A stretch of 5,797 nt of DNA from Clostridia bacterium. GTDB lineage: Bacteria > Bacillota > Clostridia > Christensenellales > Aristaeellaceae. The DNA is taken from positions 1 through 5,797 of the forward strand of contig CAAGII010000174.1 of the NCBI GenBank assembly GCA_900769875.1, given 5' to 3'. Numbering within the stretch: position 1 is the first letter of the stretch; each line of letters starts with the position of its first letter. Below, piece after piece: positions 1 through 4,487 of the stretch. The position numbers were made by a program, and so were the translations under genes. A model generated the notes under the pieces. It worked only from the letters and a program-made list of their open reading frames with translations, did no database searches and was not told where the DNA came from.

Positions 1-246
1 ATCCTGTCCAGCACCATGCTCCTCGTCGGCATCCTCGCCCTGGCGGGTATGTTCGTTGCGGAGCACTTCCAAATCCGTCAGCTCTGGATCGAATGCATCG
101 ATATTTTCGCATGGGTTTTTCTTTGGGAGGCCGTGGATCTTCGCTTTATCGAGCGCGGAAGGCTGCGCCTGCAGAGCCAGCGGCTGGAAGCCTTCATCGC
201 AATGAAGGTCGATTTTCAACCCATCGACGCAGTGCGTTCCGAATAA
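1..246 (+). CDS. C-terminal fragment of a small membrane-associated protein, function unknown (5' end outside window)
   Basis: The frame is open from the first base and ends at TAA 244-246, giving 81 visible residues. The protein therefore starts upstream, and the ATG at 16 is probably internal. The visible part has a hydrophobic stretch (about residues 6-20), a short polar linker, and a second hydrophobic, aromatic segment with the motif DIFAWVFLWEAVDL (about residues 34-47). A basic tail rich in Arg and Gln (FIERGRLRLQSQRL) follows, then a short end with KVDFQP. This suggests two membrane-contacting helices followed by a cytoplasmic tail, by the positive-inside rule. The WVFLWEAVDL-type helix followed by a basic tail resembles uncharacterised proteins of Bacillota, but I cannot name a family. 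No terminator is visible between its stop and the promoter at 269, only 22 bases downstream, so its transcript may read into the next unit. Confidence 0.7.
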   Translation: MLSSTMLLVGILALAGMFVAEHFQIRQLWIECIDIFAWVFLWEAVDLRFIERGRLRLQSQRLEAFIAMKVDFQPIDAVRSE

Positions 247-268
247 GCCCGGTCGTGACGCTGCATTC

Positions 269-297
269 TTGAAAAGTGCCGCCTGCTGTGTTATAAT
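269..297 (+). promoter_or_regulatory. Sigma-A/sigma-70 promoter for the first tetR gene
   Basis: The -35 box is TTGAAA at 269-274 (5 of 6 to TTGACA). The spacer is exactly 17 bp, and the -10 box is a perfect TATAAT at 292-297, preceded by TG at 289-290 (extended -10). Predicted transcription start is near 304, giving a leader of about 73 nt before the ATG at 377. A TTG at 269 could formally extend the downstream reading frame, but it lies inside the -35 box and would not be on the transcript. Confidence 0.85.
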
Positions 298-365
298 ATA
301 CATGTCGAATGTTGTCCATCGAGGCCCTGCATTGCCGTCTCTTCCCAACATAGTTCATACCATAC

Positions 366-370
366 GGAGG
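366..370 (+). promoter_or_regulatory. Ribosome binding site that fixes the start of the first tetR
   Basis: GGAGG lies 6 nt before the ATG at 377. This supports ATG 377 over the in-frame TTG at 269, which sits in the promoter. The same block, GGAGGCAT followed by CTATG, recurs in front of metK (1057-1069), differing by one inserted T. Confidence 0.85.
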
Positions 371-376
371 CATTCT

Positions 377-946
377 ATGTCACAGCATACGAAGCAGGCA
401 ATTCTCAGCGCATTTCTGGAGCTGCTGGACGAAAAGCCCTTTGACCGGATTTCAATCGTGGATATTTCGCAGAAGAGCCAAATCAACCGAAACACGTTCT
501 ACTATTACTACCCGGACATCTTTGCGCTCGTGGACGATCTGCTGCGCGAGAGCAGCCGGGAACTCCTGGAGAAAAAGCCGACGGGAAGAACGTGGTACGA
601 AATTCTTCTTGAGATAACAGACTTTGCGCGTGCGCACCAATCGGCAACATATCATCTGTTTGAATCTCAGAATCGCGACCGCATCGAGCGCTATCTGTAC
701 AACATTATCATGATTGGCACAGAGTCTCTGCTCGAATCGGAGGCGAAGGATCTGGATGTAAGCGCACGGGATTTGCATGTGCTTTCCGTGTACTATGCTT
801 CTGCGACTCTGGGCATGCTCATCAGGTGGTTTCTCGGCGGGATGCAGGAAAATGCCGAGGAATACCTTGCCGACATCTCGCGGCTCCTGGAAGGCAGCAC
901 CCACACCCTTCTTCGGGATAGAAAGTGGAAAGGCGCCCCTTCCTGA
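377..946 (+). CDS. TetR/AcrR-family transcriptional regulator (DhaS-like type)
   Basis: A 189-residue DNA-binding regulator. The N-terminal TetR domain (about residues 5-57) carries the helix-turn-helix at about 25-47, ending in the family hallmark INRNTFYYYYPDI; N37 and R38 lie where base-contacting residues are expected. The C-terminal half is helical and contains YYASATLGMLIRWFLGGM (139-156). That Trp-containing helix is typical of the DhaS-like TetR C-terminal domain (TetR_C_8, PF14278, recalled from memory). The start at ATG 377 is supported by GGAGG and by exact N-terminal alignment with the second TetR in this window, which has the same length. It is transcribed alone from the promoter at 269 and closed by the terminator at 971-1007. 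Likely roles are repression of itself, of the neighbouring operon or of the upstream gene. The ligand is unknown, and no clear operator palindrome was seen in the leader. Confidence 0.9.
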   Translation: MSQHTKQAILSAFLELLDEKPFDRISIVDISQKSQINRNTFYYYYPDIFALVDDLLRESSRELLEKKPTGRTWYEILLEITDFARAHQSATYHLFESQNRDRIERYLYNIIMIGTESLLESEAKDLDVSARDLHVLSVYYASATLGMLIRWFLGGMQENAEEYLADISRLLEGSTHTLLRDRKWKGAPS

Positions 947-970
947 CATATTTTTTTGTACAGCACTTTT

Positions 971-1007
971 GGGATACTGCTCAAATTTTGGGCAGTATCC
1001 CTTTTTT
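971..1007 (+). terminator. Rho-independent terminator after the first tetR
   Basis: A perfect 10-bp inverted repeat, GGGATACTGC (971-980) and GCAGTATCCC (992-1001), is separated by an 11-nt loop and followed at once by six T (1002-1007). It lies 24 nt past the stop of the tetR gene. It should separate that unit from the metK-led operon, which then needs its own promoter in the remaining 59 bases. Confidence 0.93.
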
Positions 1008-1019
1008 GCTTATATCCAT

Positions 1020-1048
1020 TTGCTGCCGACAGGATTAGAATATAGAAA
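1020..1048 (+). promoter_or_regulatory. Possible weak promoter for the metK-led operon
   Basis: A promoter is expected between the terminator (ends 1007) and the ATG at 1067. The best candidate is TTGCTG (1020-1025) with TAGAAA (1043-1048) at 17-bp spacing; TATAGA at 1041-1046 is an alternative -10 with a short 15-bp spacer. The segment 1034-1054 is strongly A/T-rich. None of these is close to consensus, so the operon may be weakly expressed, activator-dependent or partly fed by read-through. Confidence 0.25.
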
Positions 1049-1066
1049 AATAATCTGGAGGCATCT

Positions 1067-2233
1067 ATGAGACATGAGTGGACATCCGAAGCGGTCACCC
1101 GGGGGCATCCTGACAAACTGTGCGATCAGGTTGCGGATGCCATCCTGGACGCCTGTCTGCGCGGTGACCCGCAATCCAGCGTTGTATGCAAGGTGACCGC
1201 CTGTGCGCAGAAGCTTCACATCATGGGAGAAATCAATTCAAAGAGCTGCATCGACTGCGAATCCATCGCCAGAGACGTCATCCGCTCCGCAGGCTATGTT
1301 TCACCGGACGATTCTTTTGACGCGGAGCATTGCAGGATTGTGGCCGATGTGCATGCACCATCCCCTGACGTAGATTGGAATTCCTCCCATCGCTCTCAGG
1401 AGGATCTTGGTGCAAGAGATCACGGCATCGTCGAAGGATTCGCATGCAGAGACACCAGCGTGCTGATGCCGCTTCCCATAACTCTGGCACAGCGTCTGGC
1501 ACGACAAATGTATCGTGCTCGCATAGAGCAGCACATCTCCAACCTTCTTCCGGACGGATGCGCGCAGATCACTGTGGAATATGAAGAAGATCATCCCGTG
1601 CGGATTTCCAACGTTGTAATCTCTCTTCAGCATGCTCCCACATGGGACACGGAGGCGCTGCGCGAGGAAATCATTCAGAAAGTCATTCTCCCCTCGCTTC
1701 CTGAACAGCTCGTTGACAAGAATACCCTGATCTATGTCAATCCAACCGGGCGCTTTATCCAGGGTGGGCCGGCTGCAATGAGCGGTCTGTCGGGGCGCAA
1801 AATGGCTTCTGATACCTATGGCGGAATCATCTTTCAGGGTAGTGGAGCATTTTCCGGCAAGGATCCGACGAGAATGGAACGGAGTGGCGCTTATCTTGCA
1901 CGCTATCTGGCAAAGAACATCGTTGCAGCCGGCCTCGCGGATCAATGCAGGGTTCAACTGGCCTACGCGATGGGTATGGTCGACCCCGTATCGCTGAGCA
2001 TCCGGGGAGTTGGGCCAGAGTTGCATGACAGGCTCATGGCCTGGATCAAATCCCACATCGACATGCGTCCGCAAGCCGTCATTCGCAGATTTGGGCTGAC
2101 ACGGCCAATCTATTCCAGACTATCCTGCTACGGACACTTTGGTGAAAACGCACAGTACATGGACTGGGAACAGACCGACCTTGCGGCAGAACTACAAAAG
2201 GCAATGGAAAGGATGGGGCATTATGAATGTTAA
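1067..2233 (+). CDS. metK: Divergent S-adenosylmethionine synthetase (MetK family) with altered active-site residues
   Basis: 388 residues, the normal MetK length. The family makes S-adenosylmethionine from ATP and methionine in the cytoplasm. Against E. coli MetK (recalled, mature numbering) the alignment is nearly gap-free through about residue 300. Conserved landmarks are TSEAVTRGHPDK (H14, D16, K17), MGEI (E55), D118, LMPLPIT, D163, INPTGRF-like VNPTGRF, GLSGRK (R244, K245), DTYGG, GAFSGKDP (K265), AKNIVAAGLAD and YGHFG. Positions reported to bind substrate or ions differ: E42 is K, Q98 is P, K165 is C, D238 is M, K269 is R and D271 is E. Both PROSITE signatures are broken: GAGDQG reads GARDHG, and GGGAFS reads GSGAFS. 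The flexible-loop region (98-118) is also atypical. The start has GGAGG at 1057-1061, 5 nt upstream. The gene leads the operon and overlaps degV by 11 nt. The family call is secure. Normal catalytic activity is doubtful; a paralogue with weak or different activity is possible. Confidence 0.88.
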   Translation: MRHEWTSEAVTRGHPDKLCDQVADAILDACLRGDPQSSVVCKVTACAQKLHIMGEINSKSCIDCESIARDVIRSAGYVSPDDSFDAEHCRIVADVHAPSPDVDWNSSHRSQEDLGARDHGIVEGFACRDTSVLMPLPITLAQRLARQMYRARIEQHISNLLPDGCAQITVEYEEDHPVRISNVVISLQHAPTWDTEALREEIIQKVILPSLPEQLVDKNTLIYVNPTGRFIQGGPAAMSGLSGRKMASDTYGGIIFQGSGAFSGKDPTRMERSGAYLARYLAKNIVAAGLADQCRVQLAYAMGMVDPVSLSIRGVGPELHDRLMAWIKSHIDMRPQAVIRRFGLTRPIYSRLSCYGHFGENAQYMDWEQTDLAAELQKAMERMGHYEC

Positions 2234-3077
2234 AATTATCTCAGACAGCACCTGCGATCTGTCGCCGGAATTGATCGAAAAGTACGGCGTCGCCATCGTT
2301 CCACTCTCCGTCACACTGGGCAATGCCACCGGACTGGACGGACTTGACGTCAGGCCCGAGGACATCTACGCCTATGTCAGGGAGAGCAACGCTCTGCCCA
2401 AAACCAGCGCCGTCAACGTGGATGAATACCGCCGTGTATTTGAATTCTGGAGCAAGCGCGGGTATGCCATCGTACATTTCTGTATCAGCAGCGAGTTTTC
2501 CAGCTCCTATCAGAATGCATACGCCGCCTCCGAAGGCATGAAAGATGTTCACGTGATCGATTCCAGGAATCTCTCCTCCGGGCAGGGGCTTCTGGTTCTT
2601 CACGGCGCAGAGATGGCGCAAAGCGGAAAAACAGCGGAGGAGATCTTCCGGGAATGCTCCGCGCTCGTTTCGCAGGTTGAGGCGAGTTTCGTCGTCGATA
2701 GTTTGGATTATCTGTACAAAGGGGGACGCTGCAGCGCTCTATCGGCCTTCGGGGCCAATCTCCTGAACATCAAGCCCTGCATCGAGGTGCTCGACGGGCA
2801 GATGATCCCCTCAACGAAGTACCGTGGAAGAATCGGAAGCGTCATGCTGAAGTATGTGCAGAAGCGTCTGGCCGGGCGCGACGACATCGACAAACACCGG
2901 ATCTTCATCACCCACACCCAATGCGATCCCGCAGACGTTCAGGCCGTCCGGAAGAAGATCGAGGAGCTTGCTCCCGATTTTGAGGAGATCCTGGACACCA
3001 CGGCAGGCGCGACCATCACGACGCACTGCGGACCCAATACGCTGGGCATTCTGTTTCTCCGCAAAAAGCAGGGATGA
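2223..3077 (+). CDS. DegV-family (FakB-like) fatty-acid-binding protein
   Basis: 284 residues, typical for DegV proteins, which bind a long-chain fatty acid; FakB members present it to the kinase FakA to form acyl-phosphate for phospholipid synthesis. The N-terminal motif is IISDSTCDL (5-13). The lipid-pocket motifs are TSAVN (61-65) and ISSEFSSSYQNA (88-99), with T61 and S93 at positions like those contacting the fatty-acid carboxylate in S. aureus FakB (recalled). VIDSRNLSSGQG (111-122), the hallmark YLYKGGRCS (163-171), LLNIKP (180-185), YRGR (200-203) and THCGPNTLG (267-275) follow. The last is usually HTGPG; here Asn272 replaces Gly. ATG 2223 is chosen because homologues begin just before the SDST motif and AAAGGA lies at 2208-2213, 9 nt upstream; longer in-frame versions run inside metK. 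The start overlaps the metK stop by 11 nt, implying translational coupling. No fakA is visible in the window. Confidence 0.92.
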   Translation: MNVKIISDSTCDLSPELIEKYGVAIVPLSVTLGNATGLDGLDVRPEDIYAYVRESNALPKTSAVNVDEYRRVFEFWSKRGYAIVHFCISSEFSSSYQNAYAASEGMKDVHVIDSRNLSSGQGLLVLHGAEMAQSGKTAEEIFRECSALVSQVEASFVVDSLDYLYKGGRCSALSAFGANLLNIKPCIEVLDGQMIPSTKYRGRIGSVMLKYVQKRLAGRDDIDKHRIFITHTQCDPADVQAVRKKIEELAPDFEEILDTTAGATITTHCGPNTLGILFLRKKQG

Positions 3078-3104
3078 ATGTGCGCACAGAGAGGAAGATA
3101 AAGC

Positions 3105-3674
3105 ATGGCACAGTATACAGAGAGGGCCATCATACAGGCATTCCGGGAGACGCTCGAAAAGAAGCCCTTTGACAAAATCACGGTTTCCGCCATTGTCTCC
3201 AAATGCGGAATCAGCTCCAATACCTTCTACTATCACTTTCAGGACATCTATGCGCTGCTCGATGCGCTCCTGCGCAGCGAGCTGGAGCCCTTCGTCACGC
3301 ACAGTTCCGGCGGCTGGAAGACTGCTCTGAAGGCAATGCTGCGCCACTTTCAGGAGAATGAAGCGATTGTCTATCACATCTTCGGCTCCCTGTCCCGCGA
3401 CCGTCTGGAGCGGGTGATCTTCGATTCGTCGGACAGCATCTTTGAGCATCTGGTGGAGGATGCACTTCGGGATACAAACCTGACGGCGGAGCGCAGGAAG
3501 GACGTCTCCGATTTCTGCCGGTATTCCTTCCTGGGCTTCTTCCTGCGCTTTCTGTGGAATCGGATGAGCGACGACACAGACCACCTGGTAGATCGGCTCG
3601 GGGACCTCGTGGAGGAATTCATCGCTTCCGTCAGGCAGAACGACGCAGCCTCCAGAGGAGGCGGCTCATGCTGA
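3105..3674 (+). CDS. Second TetR/AcrR-family regulator, paralogue of the one at 377-946
   Basis: 189 residues, the same length as the first TetR. The N-terminal DNA-binding domain (about 5-57) contains the helix-turn-helix ending in ISSNTFYYHFQDI (36-48). Aligned without gaps to the first regulator, about 30 of the first 57 residues are identical. Both share a YHxFxSxxRDRxER motif (90-103 here, 92-105 there). The recognition helix differs (S37 S38 against N37 R38), so the operators may differ. The C-terminal helix RYSFLGFFLRFLWNRM (139-154) is the usual DhaS-like feature. The start has GAGGA at 3091-3095, 9 nt upstream. The gene lies 27 nt after degV, and its stop overlaps the start of cdsA by 7 nt (ATGCTGA). 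Embedded among lipid genes, it most likely autoregulates this operon, perhaps in response to a lipid or acyl ligand (inference). Confidence 0.9.
   Translation: MAQYTERAIIQAFRETLEKKPFDKITVSAIVSKCGISSNTFYYHFQDIYALLDALLRSELEPFVTHSSGGWKTALKAMLRHFQENEAIVYHIFGSLSRDRLERVIFDSSDSIFEHLVEDALRDTNLTAERRKDVSDFCRYSFLGFFLRFLWNRMSDDTDHLVDRLGDLVEEFIASVRQNDAASRGGGSC
3654..3661 (+). promoter_or_regulatory. Ribosome binding site that fixes the cdsA start
   Basis: AGAGGAGG lies 6 nt before ATG 3668, inside the end of the second tetR. It supports ATG 3668 over the in-frame ATG at 3554, whose extra 38 residues are Arg-rich out-of-frame translation of the regulator. Confidence 0.88.
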
Positions 3675-4480
3675 AGACACGCATCCGCACGCTGCTCGTC
3701 TTCGTGCCGCTGTGCATGATCATACTGGCGCTGTCGCACATTCCATACGTCTTCAGCTGTGCAATCACCCTTCTGAGTCTGGCCGGCGTCTATGAGCTCT
3801 ATCGTGCGGCAGATCGCCTTGCCCGCTGGCCCCAGCTGTGCGCATCCTGCCTTCTGGCCATCGCGATCTGCGTCACCGGCGTACCCTGCTACGGGGTCAT
3901 CCTGCCGGTCGCCTTCGCAGTCGCGGTGCTTGTCTTCATTCGATGGATGGCGCGGCTGGAGCGCTTCCGCTTCACTGAAGGGGCAAAAACCGCATGGATC
4001 GCGCTGATGGTTCCGCTGTTCTTCCGTGCTCTCGTGGAGATCCGTCAATTGGAGCACGGCCTCTTCATCCTTCTGCTCGTCATTCTGAGCTGTATTCTCA
4101 CGGACGTCTCTGGATACTTCATCGGAGGTACGTTCGGCAGGAAGCATATCGCGCCGGACGTCAGTCCCGGCAAGACCTGGGCGGGCAGCTTGGGCGGTCT
4201 GGCCATTTCCATCCTGGGCGGATGCCTGTGCGCCGCCCTTGCATCGAACGCGCTTGGCGTGCGCATACATTACGGAAGCCTGTGCTGCTTCCTGGCCTTC
4301 ACATCCATTGCCGGTCAGTTTGGCGATTTTTCCATGTCCGCCATCAAGCGCAGCGTGGGTATCAAGGATTTCAGCCAGCTCCTTCCCGGCCATGGAGGAA
4401 TTCTGGATCGCTTTGACAGCCAGCTCTTTGCCGCCCCCTTTGCGCTGATTTTTGTGACCTGCATTCAGATTCTGGAGTAA
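3668..4480 (+). CDS. cdsA: Phosphatidate cytidylyltransferase (CDP-diacylglycerol synthase)
   Basis: 270 residues, normal for CdsA. This integral membrane enzyme converts phosphatidic acid and CTP to CDP-diacylglycerol and pyrophosphate, the branch-point precursor of phosphatidylglycerol, cardiolipin and phosphatidylserine. Hydrophobic segments fall at about residues 8-27, 29-46, 57-76, 78-95, 108-123, 131-153, 174-198, 203-219 and 252-269. The C-terminal CDS signature is complete from S224 to D250: SAIKR, then K233 D234, then LPGHGGILDRFD, with the acidic and basic residues needed for metal and CTP binding. The upstream family motifs TDVSGYFIGG (145-154), FGRK and SPGKTWAG (166-173), and GDFSMS, are also present. 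It overlaps the second tetR by 7 nt and is followed 7 nt later by the phospholipase D gene, indicating one transcript. The N-terminal half is divergent, as is usual. It could be the sole or an accessory CdsA of the organism; this window cannot tell. Confidence 0.95.
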   Translation: MLKTRIRTLLVFVPLCMIILALSHIPYVFSCAITLLSLAGVYELYRAADRLARWPQLCASCLLAIAICVTGVPCYGVILPVAFAVAVLVFIRWMARLERFRFTEGAKTAWIALMVPLFFRALVEIRQLEHGLFILLLVILSCILTDVSGYFIGGTFGRKHIAPDVSPGKTWAGSLGGLAISILGGCLCAALASNALGVRIHYGSLCCFLAFTSIAGQFGDFSMSAIKRSVGIKDFSQLLPGHGGILDRFDSQLFAAPFALIFVTCIQILE

Positions 4481-4487
4481 GCATCCG

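Noticed and set aside
269..376. N-terminal extension of the first TetR from TTG 269
   Set aside because: The codon lies inside the -35 box, the extra residues are not TetR-like, and GGAGG at 366-370 supports ATG 377.
947..1066. SAM riboswitch or T-box upstream of metK
   Set aside because: The only structure is a simple 10-bp intrinsic terminator belonging to the preceding gene. There is no multi-helix aptamer or T-box sequence, and too little space remains after the hairpin.
1301..2074. 257-codon open frame on the minus strand within metK
   Set aside because: Antisense to a well-conserved MetK reading frame, with no domain or ribosome binding site noticed.
1067..2233. metK as a pseudogene
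   Set aside because: The frame is intact at full family length, conserved blocks persist to the C-terminus, and the ribosome binding site and overlap with degV are in place. Altered function fits better than decay.
2811..3584. 257-codon open frame on the minus strand across degV and the second tetR
   Set aside because: Spans two well-supported genes and their junction; no independent support.
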